Of a stretch of DNA of 64,000 nt, positions 1-8,423 are shown piece by piece (the stretch's first letter is position 1; each line of letters starts with the position of its first letter). Made by a program: the position numbers and the translations under genes. Origin of the DNA: a bacterium (lineage in GTDB: Bacteria; Bacillota; Clostridia; Lachnospirales; Lachnospiraceae); the NCBI GenBank assembly GCA_030535455.1, contig JAUNJY010000008.1, positions 37,023-101,022 of the forward strand. The letters run 5' to 3'. The notes under the pieces are model-generated. The model was not told where the DNA came from. It did no database searches and saw only the letters and a program-made list of their open reading frames with translations.

Positions 1-1928
1 TCAATGCCTTCTTCCATTGGCGCAAGTCTTTCCTGCATTTTTTCATACTGCCCAGTCAGCATCTTGAGTCTTCTTTGGATAGAAGACTGGCCGATATAGG
101 CAAACTTGTGATAATGCTTCGGATCAATATGCTTGATGCTGTAGTTATGGTAAAGCACGCACTCTTTTGTAATTCCGCTTCTCTGGTTACGGAGTTCTTC
201 CATGGTTTCACATTTGATTACAGAACCCATTAAGAAGTCCACATATGCCTGCACATAAGGAAGTTCAGTTACAATCTCCTCACTAAGTGCATGTTTTTGA
301 GGCTCTCTCTTATTATCCATTACTTTTTCGGTATCGATAATTACTATTTTATGATAACGTCGGGCATCCATAGTTTCATAAATGGCCATCGCCTGTTTTA
401 CAAAGGCAGGTTCCACGCATAAGGCAAGTTTGTTATTGCTCATAAAGCCTTCAACTGCATTTAGCCATGCTTCTTCCTTCACATCGATCAGATCGGCTAA
501 GATATTTACTTCCACATCGCTTCCCGTCTGTTTCTTAAGTTCTGCTGCAATGAATTCCTTTGCTTCTACCAACTCTTTCTGATATGCCTTCTTACCACTT
601 TGAAGGGTTGTCAGTTCTTTCTTTGTCTCTTTGCACTCTTCTTTTAGCTGGTTGTAAGCTGCTTTCTTCTCATCAATCAAGTTCAGCTGTTTCTTACGGA
701 TATCTGCAATTGCAGTACGGATCTTATCTAGCTCTTCTTCCGTTACTGTTCCAGCTTCCACTCGTTCAAATAGTGGAAGCAGATCAGATACATCAATTCC
801 GTCTACAAACTTCCAGAACATAAGCCCTTGGGCAATGCGGTCATATTCTAACTTACTTTTATGATAGCGTGACACAAGTTCGCTTAAGGATTTTTCTTCA
901 GCTGCCAAATGGTCAAATCCGCTGTTTTTGATGGCTGTCTTAACATTGACCTGTTCTTCCTGTAAGCTCTTTACCTTTTGTTCAAAGTCCACAACGTTGG
1001 TTCCAAGCTCTTTTAAATCCGTTTGATATGCTGCCTGTTTTGTCTGGTTTGTATTTAATGCATCATTGAGGATGTCTAATTTTACTTGCTGTAATGAATA
1101 GTTATACTGTGCTGCTGCACGGTTGGACTTGTCATACACGCTGTATTTCTCATTGATCTTCTCTAAATACTCGATTTCCTGTTTTGTATCTTCTAACTTA
1201 CGTTTTAAACGAACATACTGGATTACGCTTTCCTGCATGTCTTCGATATGGATGTCTTTCTCCACGCAGATAAATTCCTTTACGAAATCTTCAAGCTTGG
1301 TATCCATACGGAAACTGATTGCCTTCTTAAATAGCATCGGGAACTTTCGTTCATCCAGTCCTCCAAGGTAAGTCTCGTATAAACGGGTTCTGAACTTATC
1401 GTTGGTTCTGCTGAACCACCAGTCTTCCTGTTCGTACTTTCTAGATAAATATTCTTTGACCTGGTTGCAAGTCATTGTCTTCTTTTCATAACGGTAGCCG
1501 TTCTTTAACAGGCCTCCTCTATGCCAGAAGAATAGGCGGTCTGTATTATTGGTTGACACTTCTACGTCAAAGCATACCCCAACTGTCTGATACTCGCCGG
1601 TAGACGTATTTAAAAACTCAATGGCAATGGTTGTGGAAAAGTTCTGATTTCTAAGGTAGGTTGCCTCACCGTTTTCCCCAACATTGTTCATACCGCGAAG
1701 GTATTCAATAAGCGTACGGTTGGAATCGTCCTTTGCCGCCTTATTAAAGAAGCTTCGTCCATCGGTATCTGCGTATAACAATAACTGCATGGCATCTAGC
1801 ACAGTAGACTTACCGGAACCGGAATGTCCTGTGAAGAAGTTAATATCCTTATTAAATGATAAAATCTGCTCGTTGATATAATGCCAGTTATTTAATGCCA
1901 TACGAGTCATCAATAATCGATTATTCAT
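1..1928 (-). CDS. jetC: Wadjet JetC-like SMC/MukB-type ATPase, 3' end outside window
   Basis: The frame is open from the ATG at 1928 to the window edge (642 residues visible), so the C-terminal half is missing. A Walker A motif GHSGSGKST sits at residues 34-42, followed by long charged helical stretches typical of an SMC coiled-coil arm (roughly residues 250-450). The ATG overlaps the end of jetB, indicating translational coupling. In the Wadjet family, JetC is the ATPase of a condensin-like complex with JetA (kleisin-like) and JetB (KITE-like) that recognises circular plasmid DNA, which JetD then cleaves. A jetD gene should follow beyond base 1. The family call rests on the P-loop, the coiled coil and the jetAB context. 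A MukB-like housekeeping role is less likely. Confidence 0.85.
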   Translation of the reverse strand, partial: MNNRLLMTRMALNNWHYINEQILSFNKDINFFTGHSGSGKSTVLDAMQLLLYADTDGRSFFNKAAKDDSNRTLIEYLRGMNNVGENGEATYLRNQNFSTTIAIEFLNTSTGEYQTVGVCFDVEVSTNNTDRLFFWHRGGLLKNGYRYEKKTMTCNQVKEYLSRKYEQEDWWFSRTNDKFRTRLYETYLGGLDERKFPMLFKKAISFRMDTKLEDFVKEFICVEKDIHIEDMQESVIQYVRLKRKLEDTKQEIEYLEKINEKYSVYDKSNRAAAQYNYSLQQVKLDILNDALNTNQTKQAAYQTDLKELGTNVVDFEQKVKSLQEEQVNVKTAIKNSGFDHLAAEEKSLSELVSRYHKSKLEYDRIAQGLMFWKFVDGIDVSDLLPLFERVEAGTVTEEELDKIRTAIADIRKKQLNLIDEKKAAYNQLKEECKETKKELTTLQSGKKAYQKELVEAKEFIAAELKKQTGSDVEVNILADLIDVKEEAWLNAVEGFMSNNKLALCVEPAFVKQAMAIYETMDARRYHKIVIIDTEKVMDNKREPQKHALSEEIVTELPYVQAYVDFLMGSVIKCETMEELRNQRSGITKECVLYHNYSIKHIDPKHYHKFAYIGQSSIQRRLKMLTGQYEKMQERLAPMEEGI

Positions 1929-2532
1929 TTTCTTCCTCCTCTTCTGTTCCGTACTGTTCTAAGATTGCTGCCACATCTTCCGGATTTAACACCATATGGA
2001 TGGTTGGATAAATGATTAACTTTGTCTCAGGTGTTACCTCAGCCATTGGATCTAATACTTCGATCACCTGGTAGCGCTTTAATACGGCTAATGTTCTCTT
2101 TAAATCGGTTGGGCTGATGGATTTATTCTCCCACACATGGAACAGCTGTATCTTTTCGTAAACTTCCTGTAATGTTACGTAAATATGGATGGAATTGGAT
2201 GCTTCCCCCATCTTCTCATCAAATAATAATTTTAATAAGAGTACGAACACGCTTGTCAGCTTGCTAAATTTCTCTCCTTGCACGGTACTGGATTTTAATC
2301 CGATAATTCCGTATTGGGTATTTTCGATCACATCAATTCTTGCAATCTTAAAATAATCCTTGATAAAGTCAAGGTGCTTTTCACACACTCGGTATGCTTT
2401 ATTTAAATGATAACGGGCATTTCGCTTATCATATTTCTTTTCTAATACATAGGTCTGACTCTGCAATAACTGTATTGCATCGCTTAGCTCTTCTTGCTCT
2501 TCTTGCATCAGCGTACTATAATATCCTGTCAT
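1921..2532 (-). CDS. jetB: Wadjet JetB-like (MukE/KITE-like) protein
   Basis: About 203 residues, charged and without membrane segments, ending in a Glu-rich tail. The start is placed at the ATG at 2532 (protein begins MTGYYSTLMQ) because a strong AAGGAGG lies 6 nt upstream. The longer frame to 2559 has no such site. It overlaps the 3' end of jetA by 17 bp and the start of jetC by 8 bp, so the three proteins are probably made in fixed ratio. Its size and position between jetA and jetC match JetB, the winged-helix MukE-like subunit. I believe the family is DUF6063/DUF4194-like, but the exact Pfam assignment is from memory. Confidence 0.75.
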   Translation of the reverse strand: MTGYYSTLMQEEQEELSDAIQLLQSQTYVLEKKYDKRNARYHLNKAYRVCEKHLDFIKDYFKIARIDVIENTQYGIIGLKSSTVQGEKFSKLTSVFVLLLKLLFDEKMGEASNSIHIYVTLQEVYEKIQLFHVWENKSISPTDLKRTLAVLKRYQVIEVLDPMAEVTPETKLIIYPTIHMVLNPEDVAAILEQYGTEEEEENE

Positions 2533-3913
2533 CTGCTTCCTCCTTAGGTCTATTGTCACGTTTTCTAAATGTCATACGAGGATAGCTGTAACTTTCTGTC
2601 GTAATCAGTTCTCCTGTTGCCTCAACCGTATATGGGCTCTTCTTACGAAGAGAATGGTCATAGGCTAAGATTAAAAGTTCAAACTCCTCATCGCTTGTAA
2701 TTGGTGTCTTTGCCGTATCAAACTGTCCCTCACTCATATTGTCTGCAACAAAGATTTCAATCTGTTCCTTACTAAAACGATGTTTCTTACGATTTGCTAG
2801 CAATATTTCTTCTTTCGTAAGCATTTTCGCTTCTTCTAAGACTTCTACCGTTTCCTCAAATGATTTTCGTCTTCCTCGTTTTGTATACATCAGGTCCTTG
2901 CCAAACATGGTATGGTCATGAATTTTGATTTTCTTTGCAATCTCGCCTAATAACTGCTCTTGATTTTGATTACTAAATAAGTTAAGTACATTGACCACGC
3001 GGCCTGTCATATTCTCGTCATTATTTAATAGATATTCTAATCTTCTTACCGTCGCACGGACATATTTTGTATGTTCAGAGTCAATATAGGCAATTCTTCG
3101 TTCCATATTTCCAATTCCACGTTCCACTGCATCGATCATCTCGCTGATCTGCTCTTCCACATCTCCCTCGTGGGTTCCTTCCAAAATCATTTTTCTCTTA
3201 AGAAGGTTCAGTCTCTCATCGTCCTCCTGAATGGCACGAAGCAATGTCTTAATATCATTTTTATAGATATAGAAGTTGTCACTTGTCTTAAGAAGGCTGT
3301 ATTTACGATCTACAATGGACTCCACATAGCCATAAAGATGCTCTTCCAACAGATTTTCATACGAGTCTTTCTGTAACAGGGACTCAAAAAACTTATCCAT
3401 GTTATGCAACATATCCTGAAGGGCACGGTTTAAGTTGCTTGTATTGACCATGGCTGTCTTTAATAACTCAATCCCCGCCTTCTTGTCATGATAGAAGGAA
3501 TAAATATTGGTATAGACATTCTGGATGTAAATATCGGTTTCGTTCTGTCCAGGTTCCTTGATCTTGATCATCGCTTCAATAAAAATAGAGGCATAATCAG
3601 GAATGACAACATTTGTCTTAAACGTCTGATAATCCTCTACCTTGCGAAGCCATTTAAAATACAATAATTTTGCAAAAATCTGGGTCGCTACCGGTTCCGT
3701 CTTTTCCGCAACCATTTCTTCCTCTTCCGAAAGATCAAAGATACGGTTGTTAAAACGATCATGTAGCAGCTGGATGCATGTCTCTTTTGATAAGAAATAA
3801 TCATTATAGAGATATTCCTCGTAAATCAACAATAATGCTTCCATGTATATATATCGATTTTTCGATTGAAATAAACCGAAAAACTGTTCTGGTATCTCTT
3901 TAAGTCGTTCCAT
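2516..3913 (-). CDS. jetA: Wadjet JetA-like (MukF/kleisin-like) protein
   Basis: 465 residues, first gene of the operon. The N-terminus (MERLKEIPEQFFGLF) and the helical, strongly charged body resemble the DUF5716/JetA family, the kleisin-like subunit of Wadjet systems. Long helices around residues 220-330 could bridge the JetC heads. There is no signal peptide or membrane segment. The start is supported by GGAG 6 nt upstream and by a good sigma-A promoter at 3945-3972. The DUF5716-type JetA points to the Wadjet class common in Clostridia (I think type III). The subtype is less certain than the system. Confidence 0.75.
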   Translation of the reverse strand: MERLKEIPEQFFGLFQSKNRYIYMEALLLIYEEYLYNDYFLSKETCIQLLHDRFNNRIFDLSEEEEMVAEKTEPVATQIFAKLLYFKWLRKVEDYQTFKTNVVIPDYASIFIEAMIKIKEPGQNETDIYIQNVYTNIYSFYHDKKAGIELLKTAMVNTSNLNRALQDMLHNMDKFFESLLQKDSYENLLEEHLYGYVESIVDRKYSLLKTSDNFYIYKNDIKTLLRAIQEDDERLNLLKRKMILEGTHEGDVEEQISEMIDAVERGIGNMERRIAYIDSEHTKYVRATVRRLEYLLNNDENMTGRVVNVLNLFSNQNQEQLLGEIAKKIKIHDHTMFGKDLMYTKRGRRKSFEETVEVLEEAKMLTKEEILLANRKKHRFSKEQIEIFVADNMSEGQFDTAKTPITSDEEFELLILAYDHSLRKKSPYTVEATGELITTESYSYPRMTFRKRDNRPKEEADDRIL

Positions 3914-3944
3914 ACGTTCTCCTACTATAGTTTTATCTTGTATA

Positions 3945-3972
3945 ATTATATCACATTTTGTAGAATACGCAA
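3945..3972 (-). promoter_or_regulatory. Likely sigma-A promoter of jetABC
   Basis: On the minus strand, -35 TTGCGT (3967-3972) and a perfect -10 TATAAT (3945-3950) are separated by 16 bp. The -10 lies about 32 bp upstream of the jetA ATG, which leaves a short leader with a GGAG ribosome binding site. Confidence 0.6.
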
Positions 3973-4095
3973 ACTCCTGTTCGCCTGAAATTCCTGGTAT
4001 GCCCCTTACCTCTCACCTATGGCCAAAACTAAAATAAAAAATGACACGTTCAAATGCCTTGTGATAAACTATATCTACGAAAAGGAGGACTTTAA

Positions 4096-4284
4096 ATGAA
4101 CAAATCTGATAAAATCATAGGTATTCTATTTTTACTCATTACAATAATGTTTGTGATCATCCGCTATCTGGAATACCAAAGTATTACAACCACTATCCCA
4201 ACCGATTATGTAAAGGATTTCTTAATGCTTGCAACACTCCTTCTCACCGGAATTAATTATTACATACACAAAAATAATAAATAA
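4096..4284 (+). CDS. Small two-helix membrane protein
   Basis: 62 residues with two predicted membrane helices (about 8-25 and 40-56) joined by a short polar loop, and a Lys/Asn tail. The start has an excellent AAAGGAGG 8 nt upstream. It is one of only three convincing plus-strand genes in the window and lies divergently from jetA. I do not recognise a family. Its position beside the Wadjet operon may be coincidence. It is followed by the long palindromic element at 4310. Confidence 0.6.
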   Translation: MNKSDKIIGILFLLITIMFVIIRYLEYQSITTTIPTDYVKDFLMLATLLLTGINYYIHKNNK

Positions 4285-4309
4285 TCACTCGACATACTTC
4301 CCTAAGATA

Positions 4310-4740
4310 GCCAAGCGGTCTTTGGTTCTTGGGAAGCTCGTCTTTTAGGAAGGTATTGCCCTATAATACCTTCCCAAGCGGCTGGCGCATCACTATCTCC
4401 AGCTGGGGCCGGCATTAAAATCCTCACAACCTACAGTAAATAAATAAGAGTTTCTAACATTGCTAACTTGTCTTTTATCTGCCGTTACTGCTCTGGCTAA
4501 ATATCCACTGAGGGCAGACACCGCAGGTGTATGACAGCAGCGAATATTTAGCCAGAACTGTAGAGGCGGCTAAAAGACAATAGCACTGTTATGAAACCTC
4601 TTATTTATTTTCGTAAAACTCCAAAGGGGATTTTAATGCCCCCCTCAAGACACTTTCCTGCGCCAGCCCGCCAAAAAGACGGATAACAAAGAGTCGCTAG
4701 CCTCGCATCTAGTTCCTTTTTGTTACCCGCCTTCTGGGGT
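4310..4740. repeat. Giant palindromic intergenic element, copy 1
   Basis: Nested inverted repeats fill this 430-bp gap. The hairpin GGAAGGTAT/ATACCTTCC is at 4348-4374. The outer arms GGCTGGCGCA (4380-4389) and TGCGCCAGCC (4659-4668) pair perfectly. Inside them, CATTAAAATCC pairs with GGGGATTTTAATG, AAATAAATAAGAGTTTC pairs with 4593-4611, CTCTGGCTAAATAT (4491-4504) pairs with 4544-4557, and the apex at 4510-4538 contains GGGCAGACACC. A further hairpin (GGATAACAAA/TTTGTTACCC) follows at 4681-4730. The same architecture, with changed arm sequences, occurs at 60156-60392. It lies 3' of the DUF5688 gene and upstream of jetA on the minus strand. No coding potential was found. Confidence 0.8.
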
Positions 4741-4856
4741 GTAGATATATTAGAGAAAGTATATATCTATAATAAAATATATGTTGAAATTTTCGAAAAC
4801 ATTCTTAAATACGAAAACTTTTCCTAACTATTTTTTAGATACCTTAAACGTATCCT

Positions 4857-5807
4857 TTAAATTTCTACCCGATTGTTCTTTCTGCGATATGTATAGACCT
4901 TATCAGACAGAACTTCATCTACTGGAACCTGAGAACTGTTTACCTCACACACCATATTCCTTAGCTCCTCTTTACTTAAACTTTCGTCATAAGGAACTAA
5001 AATCACTTCATGAATACTGGATGGCAGGATGAATAAATCGCTCTCCAGCCGGTTGGCAAATTCCTTGATGCCATCCTGATAAAGCATTGCAGTTGCACCA
5101 TTTATGCCAGTCTCATTGCTTAATATGTACATTTTAGGAGCAGACTCATCCGGAAGCATCTGGCTCATCATCTGACGAAATATTTCATCGCCTTCCCCAT
5201 CCCCTACCGGGCATAACTCATAGAAGTCTCGTTTCATTAACTCATAAATCACATCTTCCATGGAAGAAATCTTGATTGGAAATAACCTGGTGGTATTGGC
5301 AATAGCAAGCTTCATCAGCTCTTTTACGGTAACATCAAAGCATTCTGCATGCTCATTGGTAATTCGGATGGTTCCAATCCCATCCTCATCCTGTTTTACA
5401 AGACAGTGGAATGTAATGGCCAGATCTAAAAATCTTACAAAGGGAACCTCTTCTAATAACTCTGCATTCTTATTATAATTTACCAGACGGTAGATGATCT
5501 TATCCTTGATCTGCTCAAAGGAAAACTCAAACTGCTCATACTCTGGAGCCTGGCTGCGCTTGCTTTCCTGATAGGTGCTGATTATGTCTTCTGCAATCGT
5601 ATCCACGCTCTCACCTTCCATATATCTGCTGTAATAGGAATTCAGATAAATATTTGGTGAAATCGTATCTCCATCCTTAAACAACACAATCCCATCAAGA
5701 ACAACGGAATTATTTTTCTTAATACGATTTACCTTTACCTCATACTCCTCGTCTACCTTCACTTTAATACATTCTCTTACGTTATCGACAAATTGATTAT
5801 ACTCCAT
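4857..5807 (-). CDS. DUF5688 family protein
   Basis: 316 residues, soluble, no signal peptide. Family-like segments are the N-terminal MEYNQFVDNV, the NNSVVLDGI stretch, and SPNIYLNSYYSRYMEG at about residues 50-66, followed by a mixed alpha/beta body. I recognise it as the DUF5688 type, which is frequent and often multicopy in Lachnospiraceae and has no known function. The start has a GGAGAGG about 6 nt upstream. It stands alone between two gene-poor intervals, and the long palindrome at 4310-4740 lies just past its 3' end. Confidence 0.7.
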   Translation of the reverse strand: MEYNQFVDNVRECIKVKVDEEYEVKVNRIKKNNSVVLDGIVLFKDGDTISPNIYLNSYYSRYMEGESVDTIAEDIISTYQESKRSQAPEYEQFEFSFEQIKDKIIYRLVNYNKNAELLEEVPFVRFLDLAITFHCLVKQDEDGIGTIRITNEHAECFDVTVKELMKLAIANTTRLFPIKISSMEDVIYELMKRDFYELCPVGDGEGDEIFRQMMSQMLPDESAPKMYILSNETGINGATAMLYQDGIKEFANRLESDLFILPSSIHEVILVPYDESLSKEELRNMVCEVNSSQVPVDEVLSDKVYTYRRKNNRVEI

Positions 5808-6088
5808 TTAACCTCTCCTACTCTTATTAGATTACAGATTGGCATACGAAAGCCATGAACAAAGCATATAGACACACTTTGCTGCACACTCCGGGCGTTC
5901 TATAAATAAAAAATAATTCACTTCTCTAAAACATATCATTAAAGCAGTTTGGGAAATATCGTCCGAACGGACAAGAATACTAGAAGAACCATGCTTTGGT
6001 AAGCCATTTGTTATATTAAGTGTAGCAAGAAACAAGGCAAGATACAAATGGTATTCCTAACGAATTTACACGAAATAATAGCATACCA
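5808..6088. other. Intergenic region without a supported gene
   Basis: 280 bp between the membrane-protein gene at 6089 and the DUF5688 gene. A short palindrome (GTCCGAACGGAC, near 5964-5975) and small hairpins are visible. A 71-codon minus-strand frame (5832-6047) lacks a ribosome binding site and recognisable sequence, so I do not call it. Confidence 0.4.
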
Positions 6089-6763
6089 TTACCCTTTACT
6101 GCTAAGAGAAAGGCATACCTGGCTTGGAAGATAAAACACCCAGATCAGCACACTGGAGCAGGAGTATAAAAACTGTCCCAGAGTTGCAGAAACTGACACA
6201 TATTGTGTCAGATTGAACAGTCCTACATTTAAATCACAAAGCAAGAATAGTACAAGTCCAATGCGAAACAGCAGATTCCCACCATGGCTCAGGCTATACC
6301 ATACATTTCGAAGCAGGCAGATAAAATAAAATGCGGTAATCAGTAAAAGAAAATCCAAAGGCAGTCTTGCAATGCTAATTCCAACCACGACACAAGTCCA
6401 AATCAAAAATGTAATCCCTAAGTCTGTCATTTTATACTTATGCAGACGGTACCAATAACATAGCTGGACTACGATAAAGGTGCTTACGCCCAATTCTTTG
6501 TAATCTGTTAATAACAGAAACGTATCGGAAACCAGCGTAAATCCAATTGCTGCCCGTAAGATCAAGACATCTTTTTCCCGTCCGTCCTTCTTCACAGCAA
6601 AAAGGACGAAAAAAAAGCATAGAAGGATACTGCTATACTTTAGATAAACAGAGTTCTGGCCAGAGCTTATGCTGAACAGATCTATTAAAATAAACACAGT
6701 ATAGATAATTCCTTCTATGCCAATAAATATGGCCCTTTTCCAATTACTTTCCACGCTACACAC
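6089..6763 (-). CDS. Polytopic membrane protein, possibly YhhN/lysoplasmalogenase-like
   Basis: About 224 residues with seven or eight hydrophobic helices from residue 10 to the C-terminus. Acidic residues inside helices (for example TLVSDTFLL near residue 78 and FLLCDLNVG near 173) are reminiscent of the YhhN/TMEM86 fold, but this is a weak match. The initiator is probably a GTG: either 6763 or, with better spacing from AGAGGTG, the GTG at 6754. It follows the GGDEF/EAL gene by 10 bp and should be co-transcribed with it, so its function may be linked to that signalling protein. Confidence 0.55.
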   Translation of the reverse strand: MCSVESNWKRAIFIGIEGIIYTVFILIDLFSISSGQNSVYLKYSSILLCFFFVLFAVKKDGREKDVLILRAAIGFTLVSDTFLLLTDYKELGVSTFIVVQLCYWYRLHKYKMTDLGITFLIWTCVVVGISIARLPLDFLLLITAFYFICLLRNVWYSLSHGGNLLFRIGLVLFLLCDLNVGLFNLTQYVSVSATLGQFLYSCSSVLIWVFYLPSQVCLSLSSKG

Positions 6764-6773
6764 CTCTGACTGT

Positions 6774-8285
6774 TTACATCATCCATGTCTCCAAGTAACC
6801 GATGACTTCCGCTTCTTTTAATGGGTTTCCAAACAAAAATCCTTGAGCCAATTTGGATTTGAAAGCCTCCACTGTCTCTAACTGTTCCGGTTCTTCAATT
6901 CCTTCATAAATTACTGAACAATCAAGATTTTCAAACAGCACTCCCAAATCTCTTATAAAGAGGGCCTTTTTCTCATCTTCTTCCAATGACTGAAGCAAGG
7001 AACGATCCACCTTGACAAAGTCAAATTCAGATTTTAATACGCAGCCCAGTGCGCCCTTTTTACTGCCAAAGTTATCAAAACAAACGCCAACGCCTAACCC
7101 CTTCAGCTCTTTTACCCTTTGAGATACCAACTGTTCATTGCTCTCAAAGGACTTTTCTGAAATATCAAATACAAGCCTGTCCGGAGCAACCTTGCTCTCC
7201 TTTAAAATCAAATCAATGTCGAATACCACGTCATAATCCAAAAGCTGTCGCTCAGAAAGGTTCACCATAAGCAATAGCTCGGGATATCCATTTTTGTGCC
7301 AGTAGCCTAAGGCCTTGCATGCCTTCTTTAAAAAGCTGATACCAAGCGGTACGATAATGCCTGATTCCACTGCTGCCTCAAGAAACTCATCGGGACAAAG
7401 GATCCCTTCTTCTCCATGATCCCAGCGAAGCAAGGATTCAAATCCAATTACCTTGTGTTCCTTCATATCTAAGATTGGCTGATATACCGAAAAGAATTCA
7501 TTCTTTTCAAATGCAATACGAACATCTGCCTGCCTCTGGATCTGTTCCATCAGCTTGGTCTTAAGCTCTTCATTAAAGTAGTAGTATTGGCCCTTGCCAA
7601 TCTCTCTTGCCTGATCCATGGCGGCATTGGCATATTTAATGGCCGTTGCGGCATTCTTAATCTCTTTCTCCAGATTACATATACCAATATTCATATTTAC
7701 AAAGTAATCTTTTTCTGCCAAGGAAAATGGATAATTAAACACGGTCATGATCTTCTTGATCTTTTCTTCATATTCTGAATAATCCACGATATCCTGGGTG
7801 AGAATTACGAATTCATCCCCGCTTATCCTTGCCATTACATCTTCTTTGGTTAGTACTTGCTTAATTCGATACGTTATATCGATTAGAAGCTCATCTCCAT
7901 ACGTGTAACCTAAAGTATCATTTACCTTTTTCAAGTTATCCACATCCAGATACATCAGTGAGACCTGATCCTCGGTACGCATGGATTTTAACAAATCATT
8001 GATTTGATCCACAATAGCATCCCTGTTAGGCAGTTCTGTCAGTGTATCCACAAAGGCTAGCTTTCGAAGCCGCTCTTCATTTTGTCTTGATTTATCGTAC
8101 AAATTAATAAGTTCTTTCTCTTGATTTGACAGTACTTCATAACTATCTTCCAGTTCTTCGTAGCTTTCTTCTAACTCTTTCTTCTCTGCATACATCTCAT
8201 TTTTACTTCTCCATGTTGTAAAAAATAAAACAGCAAATACGATTACTCCAAGTGCCAAAACTAGCATTCCAACATCATACGCCAT
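6774..8285 (-). CDS. Membrane-anchored GGDEF-EAL c-di-GMP signalling protein
   Basis: 503 residues. One N-terminal membrane helix (about 5-24) and a Glu-rich coiled coil (30-75) precede a GGDEF domain (about 80-235) with signature SGDEF, a variant still compatible with activity. A C-terminal EAL domain (about 255-500) follows. The EAL core is altered: EAL reads ESL and DDFG reads DNFG, while the KVD, EGIEE and AQGFLFG segments remain. Cyclase activity is plausible. Phosphodiesterase activity may be reduced or lost, leaving a c-di-GMP sensor. The start at 8285 is chosen because AGGAGGTG precedes it. The longer frame (8315) would place that site inside the gene. Confidence 0.85.
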   Translation of the reverse strand: MAYDVGMLVLALGVIVFAVLFFTTWRSKNEMYAEKKELEESYEELEDSYEVLSNQEKELINLYDKSRQNEERLRKLAFVDTLTELPNRDAIVDQINDLLKSMRTEDQVSLMYLDVDNLKKVNDTLGYTYGDELLIDITYRIKQVLTKEDVMARISGDEFVILTQDIVDYSEYEEKIKKIMTVFNYPFSLAEKDYFVNMNIGICNLEKEIKNAATAIKYANAAMDQAREIGKGQYYYFNEELKTKLMEQIQRQADVRIAFEKNEFFSVYQPILDMKEHKVIGFESLLRWDHGEEGILCPDEFLEAAVESGIIVPLGISFLKKACKALGYWHKNGYPELLLMVNLSERQLLDYDVVFDIDLILKESKVAPDRLVFDISEKSFESNEQLVSQRVKELKGLGVGVCFDNFGSKKGALGCVLKSEFDFVKVDRSLLQSLEEDEKKALFIRDLGVLFENLDCSVIYEGIEEPEQLETVEAFKSKLAQGFLFGNPLKEAEVIGYLETWMM

Positions 8286-8367
8286 CTTGCCACCTCCTGT
8301 CAGCATGAACGCCATCTAATATTTTCTATTATACCACAATCTGATATAAATGTATAAAAAGCTAAAA

Positions 8368-8409
8368 AAAAGCTGAAGCCTAGGTTATTGCACCTAAGTT
8401 TCAGCTTTT
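8368..8409 (-). terminator. Rho-independent terminator after the NfnAB-like operon
   Basis: AAAAGCTGAA (8368-8377) pairs with TTCAGCTTTT (8400-8409), with an inner TAGGT/ACCTA stem. A T-run follows on the minus strand. It lies 15 bp past the stop codon of the gene at 8424. Confidence 0.85.
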
Positions 8410-8423
8410 GCATCTTATTATTC

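Noticed and set aside
4310-4740. Retron or transposon end
   Set aside because: No reverse transcriptase or transposase gene is adjacent, and no short direct target repeats are evident at the borders.
5832-6047. 71-codon minus-strand reading frame
   Set aside because: No ribosome binding site and no recognisable features. It is probably a chance frame in an intergenic region.
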